Assembly: GCA_023525715.1 (NCBI GenBank)
Contig: JAKNSD010000072.1
Location: 1,021,544 to 1,085,543 of the forward strand
Length of the DNA stretch: 64,000 bases
From: Cichorium intybus
Lineage: Eukaryota; Streptophyta; Magnoliopsida; Asterales; Asteraceae
Direction: 5' to 3'
The position numbers and the translations under genes were made by a program. Below are positions 1 through 10,089 of this stretch, in pieces. The notes below the pieces were generated by a model, which had not been told where the DNA came from, did not search any database, and saw only the letters and a program-made list of their open reading frames with translations. The number at the start of each line of letters is the position of its first letter. The stretch's first letter is position 1.

Positions 1-1215
1 TAGAGAAATCTTATTAACTCAATAAGATTACAATTTACAATTGTTGGTGCATCTTGCTTCTTAACCAAAGCCTAGTATTTATAGGCTTATGAGTGTGGAA
101 AAAATCAATGTGAATCAAAGAAGAATTTGCATTCAAAAGGATGCTACCAAACCTACCTTTGAAAAATCTTCACCTAACAGTTTTGACTTGGTTTAAATAA
201 AGGTTGTTTTAAATAAAAGTTATTTTAAAAGTTATTTTGGAACAAAGTTATGGTTATTACATCTATGAGAACTGGTTCACAACAATAGTTCGAAAAGATT
301 GATTCAAGAGAATCCAAATGTTTGGATTAATGGTATGAGTGGAATTGTCTGTTTTTGTAAACTTGAAAGAAGCTACCAGAACTCCAGATGGATAGGATTC
401 TGGAGACCATTTGACTGAAAGTCTTATGATAACTACTATTATTGTCTACATAGAGAGATAACTATGCACTGCTCACAAGTTATTGTGGGCAAAGGCTGAT
501 AATCTGTTGGACCTTGTACATCTAATGTATTTGGACCGTTCAGTTTTCCACTAAACCGTCTAAAATACTCTATTGAGTTTGAAACCTATATGGTGTTCAG
601 TACTTCAAGAACAGAGTATTGAATCAAATGAGCAAAGGATAAGAATTCTAAATCCAAGTACGGATAAAGAGTTTCTTAGTCAAAGATTATACAATCATCT
701 AATGGACTGTGAAAATTGTTTCAATAGTCAACTCGACTTAGAACGCTACGAGTATCGTATGGTGTGTCTTAGTTGTAATCGAACATAAAGGTTCGACTGA
801 TGATGGATTGTATTATGCTTCCAATCTATGTCTGAGGTTAAACCTTAGAGACAACAGAGTCCTAATCCTTGCACCAACACAAAAGGTTCTATAAACACTG
901 TCTGAAAAATATGGAGTGTAGATGTTTCTTCACTAGCATATTTAGAAATTTGGGGCCTTGAGACTTACGGTTTACCATGTAGCTCAGAGGACGCCGATTA
1001 ACAGAAGTGTTATTCCATTAGAGTACTTGGATATAATAAGCATTTTGAAAACAATATGATGTTGTATAAATGGCAGTCTTCTATGATAGGAAGCTGGTAT
1101 TCAAGAAATCAGTGGGAGCCTGACTGATCTTGATGAGACTCAAAGGATCAAAGAGCCTGATGTTGGCACTAGCACTCAACCAGAGGTAGAAAAACCTTTT
1201 GAGACTCAGTAAGAG
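1..1215 (+). pseudogene. Copia element E: decayed GAG-preINT and integrase
   Basis: This is the middle of a Ty1/copia polyprotein gene that enters from the left edge. Around 250-495 all three frames give scattered matches to the GAG-pre-integrase domain, including residues like QMDRILE ahead of where LESFDL is expected. From about 504 the integrase core begins (LLDLVH, where the family has LLDLIHTD). The stretch 573-788 keeps the pattern EFLSQ...HLMDCE seen around the second catalytic Asp in this family, but that Asp is gone. Near 1110-1215 the linker between integrase and reverse transcriptase (GSLTDLDETQ, then TSTQPEVE) is readable until a stop just before the solo LTR. Multiple stops and frameshifts make it non-functional. 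The same gene resumes at 3914. The copia assignment is firm; individual domain borders are approximate. Confidence 0.72.
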
Positions 1216-1550
1216 TGTAACGCTAAGACACTCTTTTTATGAAATATAATAAAAAGGGTAAAATGGTCATTTTACCTTGGAAGGGTAAATTGGTCTTTTG
1301 GACAGAAAAGTATTTGGTTTGAAATAATATTTTGAGTTTTGGACTTAAAATGTTATAAAAACGGATTTTTGGTCATTTTACCATAAAAGGGTAATTTGGT
1401 CATTTGACCAAGTCAACGACCAATTATGTAAAAATATTGTTGTTTGTGGCAAATGTATAAAGAATGAAAGTTTTATTGTAATAAAACTTGGTTATTGGGG
1501 TTAAAGTTCAAGAAAATGAACTTTAGGACTAAAAATGTAAAAATTAGAAG

Positions 1551-1558
1551 TATAAATA
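1551..1558 (+). promoter_or_regulatory. TATA box of the solo gypsy LTR
   Basis: TATAAATA lies about 335 bp inside the LTR, followed by an AGAGAG-rich stretch. This is the expected position of the LTR promoter at the U3/R border. Confidence 0.5.
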
Positions 1559-2080
1559 AGAGAGAGTTGACTCTCTCTTTGACTGGCCATTTGTGCAGCA
1601 ACGGGAGAAGAGTTTTGAGAGCAATTTCTGGAAATTCTTGAAGCTTGAAGCATGGAATTGGAATCATGGCTTGGAATTGGTGATTCCTTTGTTAATCAAG
1701 GTTAGTAAACTTGATTTTAACCAAGTTCTTGAAGTGTTCTTGGTTTGGTTTTATAGAAACTGAAATTTGTACATTTCAGTTATGATTATGTGATTTAAAT
1801 GGTTTATTACTTCCATTAAGCCATGCTAATAAGAGCTTAACTCAAGAAAATGGAAGTAGATTGCTATTTATGATGAATTTGAAGTTTTGGGGTTGTTAGA
1901 ACTAAGAACCCTAATTCTTCATTTTGATTGATTTAGTTGTTTTGAATGGTTGAAAACCTTGTTAAAGTATAAGGTTTTAGCCTAGAAACAAACCCCAATC
2001 GATTAAGGACTGGATTAAGGACTTAATGGGCCAAAACTGCTTGCTACAATGCATAAATCGCGGCTGGACAGGAGACCTGC

Positions 2081-2180
2081 GCAGGCGCTAGGCGCGGTGC
2101 GCCCAAGCCAGGGCGGGGTGCGCCCAGGCGCAGTGCGCCCAGGCGCAGTGCGCCCAGCCCTTGGCGCGGTGCGCCTCCTG
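2081..2180 (+). repeat. GC-rich short tandem block inside the gypsy LTR
   Basis: About 100 bp of very GC-rich sequence in an otherwise AT-rich LTR. It is built from imperfect copies of a 15-bp motif resembling GCCCAGGCGCAGTGC. Confidence 0.7.
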
Positions 2181-2550
2181 ACAGGGGGCTTCCGAATCGC
2201 TAACTTTCGTTTGGCTTGTCCGTTTTAGCTCAAATTTGGACCATAGGCTCGTTATGGTCTGAAAAGTTTGGGAAAATTTTTATATTGAGTTTTCGACCCC
2301 TCGGGGGCACTGTAGATCGACTCGAATGCCTCGGTGAATAGTAAAATTCACAAAAAGTTAGTAAACGGAAAGTTTATTAACTAGGCATTGTTTATAATGA
2401 TATTGTATTGAACTCTATTGTATTAGAGTTAATTGGAATGGCAATTAACCTATTATCATTTGATATATAAATGATTATATAGGTGTGGGACAAAATGGTT
2501 GTGGTGCACGCAAAGGCAAGAAACAATCGGAATGTAAATGCAACTAATAT

Positions 2551-2560
2551 CCAGGTGAGT
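2551..2560 (+). other. Splice-donor-like motif CCAGGTGAGT in the gypsy LTR
   Basis: CAG|GTGAGT matches the plant 5' splice-site consensus. It sits about 1 kb downstream of the TATA box and just before the minisatellite. Equivalent motifs occur in other gypsy LTRs of this window (minus strand 16774-16783, 22224-22233 and 36904-36913). Use as a leader-intron donor is inference. Confidence 0.4.
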
Positions 2561-2743
2561 AATCTCACTTATACCACATATGATATGTGTTGATTGGACT
2601 GTTACAGGTTGAAACAGGTTTGGGGGACGAAAATGATAATCTAACGATATGGTGAAAAGGCAATACCGGATAAGCCGTGAGTCAATGAAATGACAAGAAC
2701 GGAGCCGTGAGCCATAAATAATTACGAAATGAAATATTAATAA

Positions 2744-3175
2744 ATGGTGCGGCCACTTGTGGCTATGATTCGGGATTTTATATCCAACTGGTGCAGCCTA
2801 TATGGCTATGATTCTGGATTTTATATCCAACTGGTGCGGCCTTCGGGCTATGATATTCTGGTGCGGCCTTCGGGCTATGATATTCTGGTGCGGCCTTCGG
2901 GCTATGATATTCTGGTGCGGCCTTCGGGCTATGATATTCTGGTGCGGCCTTCGGGCTATGATATTCTGGTGCGGCCTTCGGGCTATGATATTCTGGTGCG
3001 GCCTTCGGGCTATGATATTCTGGTGCGGCCTTCGGGCTATGATATTCTGGTGCGGCCTTCGGGCTATGATAAACTGGTGCGGCCTCCGGGCTATGATTTA
3101 TACGTTGGAACTGTTCTGGTGCGGCTTGTATAGCTATGACACGGGGTGCGGTTTATATAGCCAGGAAATACGGTG
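2744..3175 (+). repeat. 27-bp minisatellite in the gypsy LTR
   Basis: Eight perfect head-to-tail 27-bp units run from 2831 to 3046, followed by two diverged units to 3100. Looser copies with longer spacers lie on both sides. The shared core is GGTGCGGCCTTCGGGCTATG. Because 27 is a multiple of three, two reading frames stay open through the array (nonapeptides LVRPSGYDI and WCGLRAMIF). I regard these frames as by-products of repetition, not genes. Confidence 0.95.
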
Positions 3176-3333
3176 CAGTTAATTGTGACTAAGAAATATG
3201 GGACAGAAACGGTAATTGAGAATTTATATGTTTATTTTCTCTTATATACATGTGAATTTATGTGGCTAACAGCTCTGACTTGATTAATGTGCAAATAACA
3301 GGTTAGATATGATAATTATCTTTGAAATTAAAT

Positions 3334-3550
3334 GGTGCGGTCTTAGGACCATGATTTTGGGTTGTTGAACCTAAATTGGTGCGGCCTTTGGGCTATGATC
3401 TAAATGATGAAACTATTGGTGCGGCCTTTGGGCTATGATCAAAATGATGAAACTATTGGTGCGGCCTTAGGGCTATGATCTGAACATGTTAAATATTTTG
3501 GTGCAGCCTATATGGTTATGACATATGGTGCGGTCAACGATGACTATGAT
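3334..3550 (+). repeat. Second, 40-bp-spaced cluster of the same minisatellite core
   Basis: The GGTGCGGCCTTTGGGCTATG core recurs in a 40-bp period (about 3377-3495), with further degenerate copies to about 3550. The core is the one used in the 27-bp array but the spacer differs, so the array seems to have expanded twice with different unit lengths. Confidence 0.85.
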
Positions 3551-3909
3551 TTGTGGGACAAAATCTATTTGAGAGTTTAATTGTTACTATTCTCTAATAT
3601 ATGTGACATTATTTGCAGATATGGTTACTCACTGAGCTTTGTAGCTCATACCATGTGTTAAATGTCCCTGCAGGTTAGCATAACCCTAATAAGGGTAAGG
3701 ATAAAGTCCGTGACTCAAGAAGTGGACTTGTAGATGCTGTATGTAGCAGGCCGGCTTCAAAGGAGACTATGGTATTTTATACTCTCCTTGATACACTTGT
3801 ACCCGTGTTTATTAAAATATACCCCTTTGTTATGGTTTTAGGTATTGAAACCTTGGTTTTAAATGAAAATTTTTTCAGGGGTGTTTTGTTTTAAAAGCCG
3901 GGTGTTACA

Positions 3910-5345
3910 AGAGTTTGCTGAGGAATCTGACATAACTCCATCTCTTAAGGAAAGAGATAATGGAGAGCGAGATGAAATCCATGTATGATAATCAAGTTTC
4001 GAACCTGGTTGATCAAACATCTAGCCTTAAAACAGTTGGGTGTAAATGGGTCTTCAAGAAGAAGACATACATGGATGGAAAGGTACATACATACAAAGCC
4101 AGACTGGTGGCAAAAGGGTTATACTCAAACCCAAGGGATTGATTATGAGGAAACTTTTTCACCAGTGGTGATGATTAAATCTATTAGGATATTGTTTGTC
4201 ATCGCAGCATTTTATGACTACGAAATATGGCAAATGGATGTAAAAACCGCTTTCCTTAACGGAAAACTTTCAGAGGATGTGTATATGACACAACCAGAGG
4301 GTTTAGTACAGTCCAAATATCCTAATAGAGTGTGTAAACTTGTGAAGTCAATTTATGGACTCAAACAAGCATCTCATAGCTGGAATCTCTGCTTCGATGA
4401 GAAAATCAAAGAGTTTGGATTTTCGAGAAGTAAAGATGAGTCATGTGTATATGTCAGAACAAGTGGGAGCATTTAAGTCTACCCTATGTCGTACACAAAT
4501 AGCAAAGTTCTCATGTAAATGTCCCTATCTCGAGAAATATGAAATAAATGAGAATTGCTATGCTATAAATGACACAGGAGATACTTAATGCGCATGAAGC
4601 ATTTTGATCTATGGAGATAGAATTAAGTGCTTCATAGGGATTTTGGAAACAAAAGTGAACTATGTAAATGTCGGTGCTAGTAGGAGCACTGAAGTCCAAC
4701 CTATGTTGTATGCAGATAGCAAAGTTCTCATGTAAACGTCCGTATATCGAGAAATCATAAATAAATGAGAATTGTTGTGCTACAAATGACATAGGAGTGA
4801 CCTATTGCATATGAAGCATCATGATCTATGGAGATAGAACTAAGTGCTTCATAAGGATAAGCTAGAGTACATGAGCAGTCGGATCTAGAGATCAAAACTC
4901 CTATAAGGGATTCAAGTTTCTGTATCAGGGTTTAGGACTGAGTGAAACTCAGAGTCCTAGTTCCATTAAGATCCTGGATGAAATGAGTTGAGTCCCGTTT
5001 GCACTTGCATATGGATCAATCGCATAGTGTACGAGACCTAATGTATCATATGCCTTGAGCATGATGATTTGACATTAGGCTAATCTTGGCAAAAGTCAAA
5101 TGGATGGAAGTCACGAAGTATCTTAAATGTTTAAGATATTCTTGATCCATTATAGTATGGAAGAACTCAGTGTAAAGAAGCACAATGATACTAGCTTCCA
5201 AAACTAATATAAATGGTTCTTGTATGCAGTCAGGATCCGGGTTCTTACCAAAAGAGACATCTCAGTTAATAGAGCTATATCGGATGAGGCAAGATAGCTG
5301 ATCTGATCACTAAGTCAATGTCTCGGACTAAGCAAGATCGTTCAT
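3910..5345 (+). pseudogene. Copia element E: reverse transcriptase and RNase H, broken
   Basis: This continues the copia gene interrupted at 1215. The RT starts near 3960 (CKWVFKKK, then KARLVAKG). A one-base shift near 4120 moves the reading frame, and it continues with TQTQGIDYEETFSPV, then QMDVKTAFLNGKL and SIYGLKQAS to about 4476. Where the YVDD active site should follow, the sequence is instead duplicated in tandem (4434-4650 and 4651-4867, 217-bp period); the second copy reads YADS in place of YVDD. From about 4980 the connection region is recognisable (SRVPFA, then RPNVSY-like). The RNase H part at 5170-5340 has an internal deletion that removes its catalytic core. The gene is clearly dead. 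Copia assignment is certain; clade is not. Confidence 0.85.
4434..4867 (+). repeat. 217-bp tandem duplication within copia E RT
   Basis: Two diverged copies of the RT active-site region lie head to tail. The phrase AGCAAAGTTCTCATGTAAA begins at 4501 and again at 4718. The copies differ at many positions, so the duplication is old. Confidence 0.8.
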
Positions 5346-6271
5346 GCTAAGTCCATATGCATTAGATTTGCAAATGAATTGACTTTGAGTGAGGTTAGTA
5401 TAGTTTGATTTGTATTAGGAACTTAAGCAATGAAAAACTCTATCTGATATGAAGATTATTATGTGGAGAACATAATATATGCATAAAGGCAGTCATTTCA
5501 TTAGTTTATCATTGTGTTCTGATTTTGCGTGTTTTATTGACTTCCTGAATAATTTAATTATTATTCAAACTGTCAACAGTCAGTCATACTTTTAGGAGTA
5601 AGTATTGATTCAAGACTGACATGAGGAATTGGTAAATTGTCCATAGAGATGGGCATAGCATAGAGATGCACTAATTCTCATGTGTACTTAATAGGGATTA
5701 AGTATTGGAGTAACCTGCACTTAAAGATTACTTCATGGAATCTGTCACGAGTAATTCTAAGATGGTAATATCTTATATTCTTCAAGCGGAGATGCATTGA
5801 TTCTTTGTCCTGCAGTCTGTTGTGCCTTGGTTTTCTCCAACGTTGTCCGTAACTGGCAGCCATACAGGGAATGTCCAGGTATGACATGATGAGTAGGCTA
5901 GATCCGTGTAGTCAAAGTTTATTTGTTCCTTCTGCCCTAACATGAGAAGCGATATCTATGGGCCCCTAGATGATTTGGTGCTGACAGCAAGTGTACGGCC
6001 GTACCGAAACTGAATTGATATAGAATCAATAGTGCAGTTTGTTGTGGTCATCACAAATCTTTATTGGGAAACATAATATTGAATGTCGTAGACTGACATG
6101 ATTCCATGTCAGACGTTCATAAGGATATCTTGTAGAACAAAAGAATATTTGATCACTTGCCTAAGGGCTGTTTCATTAGATGAACACGGCATTTGTCTAG
6201 GATGACATAAACCTTACTAGGTTAAAGAATATTAGACCATACAGTTGTTATAACAAGTGCAAGTAGGAGAC
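5346..6271 (+). other. 3' noncoding region and polypurine tract of copia E
   Basis: No coding sequence was found. Several phrases (for example the stretch around 5730-5790, with ATTACTTCATGG and TCTTCAAGCGGA) recur in the 3' noncoding part of copia A near 47180-47240, so the two elements are related. It ends in the purine-rich AAGTAGGAGA at 6261-6270, in the polypurine-tract position directly before the 3' LTR. Confidence 0.65.
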
Positions 6272-6914
6272 TGTTGGTTATATGCCCATCGTTATAACAA
6301 GTTGGTAATATTACTATAAATAGTAGGGTCCTTTTGGGTTACACGCAAGAGACGATTTAGCTAAAAGAGATCAAAAATAAACTTGAGGGGTTAAGTTTAT
6401 TAATATACCAAAGTAAAGGTATATTAATTAGAAACTTAATGGTTAAGTTTATTAATATACCAAAGTAAAGGTATATTAATTAGAAACTTAATAAGGATAA
6501 AGGACCAAAGTGAAATATCCACAAGGGAGGGGATAAGGATGAGGAGCACTATAAATACAACCCTAGATCTGAGTTGTAGGGGCAGCCAAAACCCTAATTT
6601 TCGTCACCCTCCTCCCACTCCTCGGTATACGGCCGATTTCTTTCAAAACCCTAAGTATTACGTGCTAAAACTTCAAGCAAAGGTATATACTACATCAACG
6701 GGTGCTGGATCGTTGTCTTGGGTGCGATTACATTAGAGTAGTTCTACTTTGGGCTCTTGTCATCCTAACAAAATCAGATCTGAGATTTAAAAGGTATGTC
6801 TTGAACCCTCTTGATTTTACAGTTACAAAAGTGTGCATGATTCTGTGATCCTAGTTGAATACGATTTTGATTTCTGTTTCCGCTGCGTTGTTTTTATGCT
6901 ATCGTATTCCAACA
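6272..6914 (+). mobile_element. 3' LTR of copia element E
   Basis: The 643-bp segment begins TGTTGG and ends CCAACA (a 6-bp inverted terminal match) and directly follows a polypurine tract. A TATAAATA box lies at 6550-6557. Inside are two perfect 52-bp tandem copies (6389-6440 and 6441-6492). The matching 5' LTR would lie left of the window. Confidence 0.82.
6389..6492 (+). repeat. Perfect 52-bp tandem duplication in the copia E LTR
   Basis: Two identical 52-bp copies, starting GGTTAAGTTTATTAATATAC, lie upstream of the TATA box. Perfect identity inside a decayed element suggests a late duplication. Confidence 0.95.
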
Positions 6915-7332
6915 GTTTTTCCATAGGTGGGGAGTCCCCAGCCTTCAATTGTATTTATTTTTTTTATTAATAAACTTTGCCAGAGGTATCGTCCTCTTTA
7001 CCCAAAAAAAAGGACAAGAGTGTCCAACACTCTTTCTTTATAAACTAACTAAGTCTAGTTACATCTTAATGCAAACCAAAGTATCCGAAACTTGTTCATG
7101 ACTTAATATATCATACCATATTATATAATTATTGGTTTAAATCCTTATAATTATTATTTTCACAAAACAATAATTATTCTCTAATTAAATACAAGTGTTG
7201 AATTTATTTATTAATTATAAAATACTTAATAAATATTCAATAAGTACCAACTTGATAAAGGTGTGACCCTATATGATCATATGTTATTAGCAATATCATT
7301 TCATAATGATTCTTGAGCATATAGATCCAACA
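6915..7332 (-). mobile_element. Short retroelement debris, including a probable minus-strand copia LTR start
   Basis: On the minus strand the sequence from 7332 begins TGTTGGATCTATATG, the style of a copia LTR start, and runs leftwards with no clear end. At 6915-7010 a stretch ends in an A run (7003-7010) and could be the 3' tail of a LINE. Both assignments rest on style only. Confidence 0.35.
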
Positions 7333-8918
7333 GATGATTTTACAATTTGATTTTAAAATGACAAATAATTAAAGAGGGGTTTTACAATTTGGTATCAACT
7401 AATTGGTTTATGTGAATTAGTTGCATAGTTTAGTATGCATGTTTAAACTATAGTGCTCTGCAGGAAGAGTTGGAATTAACGAAGTTGACCTTAGTCAGAA
7501 AGTGAAATTTTATATGTCTAAGTTTCTAATTATTTATTTATCATATTAGAATTAACATGTAAAATTTGTCAGAAAGTGAAATTTTATATGTCTAAGTTTC
7601 TAATTATTTATTTATCATATTAGAATTAACATGTAAAATTTGTCAGAATGGTAAGAATGAGAAGCTAAGATCCAACTGTAAAAGGAAATGAAGTAGATGA
7701 AGGTGGAGTACAAAATACTACCAACCATATTGGACGGGATTCAATTTTGGAGGGTTTTGAAGATGTGTCTTTGACCTTAGGTGGCTGACCTAAGAATGTG
7801 GATAAAAATATGGTACCAACATGTCTACGATTAAATATTTTCTAACCTATTAGGTATTTTACTATTTACTATTTAGACCTTTTATGCTCAAAAGGTACGT
7901 GATTATAGAAGATTAAGATTAAGAGGTGAGTGATGAAAAAAATTGAGTAACGTATTTGGATGATGGTCTTGTTAACCATTATGATTTTTTTTGTTTAAAA
8001 TTCTAAATTTTATCTTATTACTTAAGAGTTAGCCCATGAGAATTATAAAGAATATATGTAAGAAATTGGAATCTCATAAAGACAATGAAGTATTAAATAA
8101 TGTCTACTGTTGAGGTTATGAACTTTAGTATGACTTGAAGAAAATAAATCTCAAAACTACCTTAATTATCATGAGCAAAATTATTTTTGATATACAATAT
8201 AATTTCCCTAAATACAATAATTATGATGATACAATACATACCTAATAGAATGGTTAAGTACTCGTATGAGTGTTTTAAAAGAATAATAATTTGGAAAGAT
8301 AAAGGTTGTAGGAGTAGCGACGACAAAGTGACCAACATGAATGGATATTTCTTTTCATGGATTAGTAATCTCTTTGAAATGAAGACACGGTTCTTATGCC
8401 TTAGATGAGATAGAGAAATTAAAATTTACCTTAAATTTATGATTTAAAATATATATTATATATAATGTATCTTTCGGGAAATATGAGTTTTGGCATTTTT
8501 AGGAACTTGACAATTTTGACTTTGCAATGAAATCAAAGTGACTAATACTGCTTTTTCTTTACTAGTAGTGTACAAAAACACATAATTTCTAGGCAAGCAA
8601 AGAAATGAGTCAGATTGAACCTTTTTTATAGCCAATCTTTGCAACTTAGGGATTTCTTCGGTAACTTAGCCTTGATGCGTCATATATAGCCTTGATGTGT
8701 CGTATATCAACATTAATTGCCATCATCAAAGCCATAATTGGGGGATAAATAAGGAAGTGCATCGAAATACTATCATAGATTAATGAATCGGGAGTAAAAA
8801 AAAAGTTGGAATCAAATATCAAATATCAAACGTGAGAGATCATATTAACATCATCAATCTTACCAGAGAGATAGAAAGAGAGAGAGAGAGAGAGAGTAAT
8901 ATAGTTAAGAGCGGGGAA
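7333..8918. other. No gene recognised; one tandem duplication and a GA tract
   Basis: No open frame here has recognisable protein similarity; the longest are 73 codons or fewer and look random. Two structured items stand out: the 74-bp duplication (7494-7641) and an (AG)n tract at 8877-8896 next to the TRIM. A 23-bp phrase around TAGCCTTGATG is repeated twice near 8670-8715. Confidence 0.6.
7494..7648 (+). repeat. Perfect 74-bp tandem duplication
   Basis: The copies at 7494-7567 and 7568-7641 are identical and are followed by seven bases of a third start. The flanks are not recognisable, and identity suggests a recent event. Confidence 0.95.
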
Positions 8919-9231
8919 TGTTACTGTATCCCACATTAGTGTGACACGGTCCTATAAGTTTGTATATATGTTACAGTCTCCCCTCTCTCCACAAGGGATC
9001 TTTTGGAGAGACACTCTTGGGCTCCACATATATTTACATGGTATCAGAGCCGGTGTCCCGCACCCCTGAACCTCATCGAGCCTACGTCTCTGAGGGGGAG
9101 TGTTACTGTATCCCACATTGGTGCGACACGGTCCTATAAGTTTGTATATATGTTGGAGTCTTCCCTCTCTTCACAAGGGCTCTTTTGGAGAGACACTATT
9201 GGGGCTCCACATATAATCATATATTATTGCA
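8919..9231 (+). mobile_element. TRIM-like miniature LTR retrotransposon
   Basis: Two similar short LTRs (8919-9038 and 9101-9231), both starting TGTTACTGTATCCCAC and ending in CA, flank only 62 bp. That internal part begins at once with TGGTATCAGAGCC (9039-9051), complementary to the 3' end of initiator tRNA-Met, and ends with the purine tract TGAGGGGGAG (9091-9100). LTR, PBS, PPT, LTR with no coding space is the definition of a TRIM. Directly after the second LTR another TGGTATCAGA occurs, suggesting that a tandem LTR-internal-LTR array once continued to the right. Confidence 0.85.
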
Positions 9232-9841
9232 TGGTATCAGATCTCTAGGTTAAAACTCTGCTGCTGACCACAACCCCCCGCCGCCGCCCTCCACCTCCGG
9301 CGATCTTCTAGTCTTCGGAGGTGCCTTTAATAATTTTTTCCCTTTCCACTTCTTTTCATAAATAATAATACAACCGTCGGTACCAAACCAGAGCTTCGTC
9401 ATCGACTTCTTCCACTGCCTCGTCTGCTACGGCCCCTCTCCTTGGATGGTCTCTTCTTCTCTGGACCTTCTCCGCTAGGCAGACTCTGATATGCAGTCGT
9501 CTCTCTCTCTCTTTCTACACTGCAGTCGTCGATCTAATCAGAATTGGCTTCGTCAGCCGCAGCTCGAGTCATCTCTCTCTTGCTCGCTGCCTTTCTCTGG
9601 ACTCCTCTGTCGCCGACTCCATGATCGTTGTCGCTGCCATCGGCTCTCTCTTCTTCTACATCAGAACCGCCTTTGGTCGCCGCTCCTTCTCTCTTCTCCT
9701 TCGACGAACAGTCACGATTAGCCGTTATCGTCAAAGCTTTGCCACCGCCGCTACCGCTATATTCATCTATGTTTTTTTCCATGTTTTGTTATTTTGGTTA
9801 TTTTTCCAGTTTAAGCGTCTCATCCTGATCAAACTGCAGGG
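9232..9841 (+). mobile_element. Possible internal domain of a larger non-autonomous LTR element
   Basis: It opens with TGGTATCAGA, a partial tRNA-Met primer site, immediately after an LTR end, and continues as CT-rich, serine/proline-biased sequence with several short open frames on both strands. It ends just before TGTTAGTG at 9842, which looks like another LTR start. The CT-rich part could be an element leader or captured host 5' sequence. I recognise no protein domain, so I do not call a gene. Confidence 0.35.
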
Positions 9842-10050
9842 ATGTTAGTGATTAGGGTTAATACCCATTAGGGTTTAGATTAGCCATTAGGGTTTAGGTC
9901 AGGCCAAGAGCCCATTTTGTATCCGTATTTATATAGGGTTAAACCCTCAATATTATTATCAAGCATTCTATATTCTATAAGGGAAATCAAAGAGTTGTAA
10001 TTTTTATTTATTTGTATAAACTATATTTATATATAATTTGCATATTTATC
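9842..10050 (+). mobile_element. LTR-like fragment truncated by a LINE
   Basis: It begins TGTTAGTGATTAGGG after a purine-rich GCAGGGA and contains TTTATATAGGG about 90 bp in, resembling the start and TATA region of a small LTR. Similarity is lost at about 10050, where LINE sequence takes over. Confidence 0.35.
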
Positions 10051-10089
10051 GTGGATTACAAACTATCATTTTCCAATGAATATTTTGAA

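Larger units (their letters stand above)
1216..3909 (+). mobile_element. Ty3/gypsy-type solo LTR inserted in copia E
   Basis: The segment starts TGTAACGC and ends GGGTGTTACA, the usual ends of plant gypsy LTRs. It is flanked by AGAG at 1212-1215 and AGAG at 3910-3913, or by AAGAG on both sides if the last A is shared. Both flanks are the same copia gene, which reads from the integrase linker on the left into reverse transcriptase on the right. There is no PBS or coding sequence inside, so this is a solo LTR left by LTR-LTR recombination. It contains a TATA box, a GC-rich block, a splice-donor-like motif and two minisatellite clusters, annotated separately. Chromovirus-like gypsy is my best guess for the lineage. 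Confidence 0.85.

Noticed and set aside
2831..3100. CRISPR-like array
   Set aside because: The units abut with no variable spacers, and the context is a plant retrotransposon LTR.
2744..3182. Two long open frames of nonapeptide repeats
   Set aside because: They arise because the 27-bp unit is a multiple of three and has no stop in two frames. They sit in an LTR, and no start context or similarity supports a protein.
9249..9790. CT-rich region with several 66-82 codon frames on both strands as a possible host exon
   Set aside because: No domain, no consistent frame and no splice context; the position after an LTR and primer site fits an element leader better.
9842..9900. Telomere-like TTTAGGG words
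   Set aside because: Only three irregular ATTAGGGTTTAG words, not a tandem array; they belong to an LTR-like segment.
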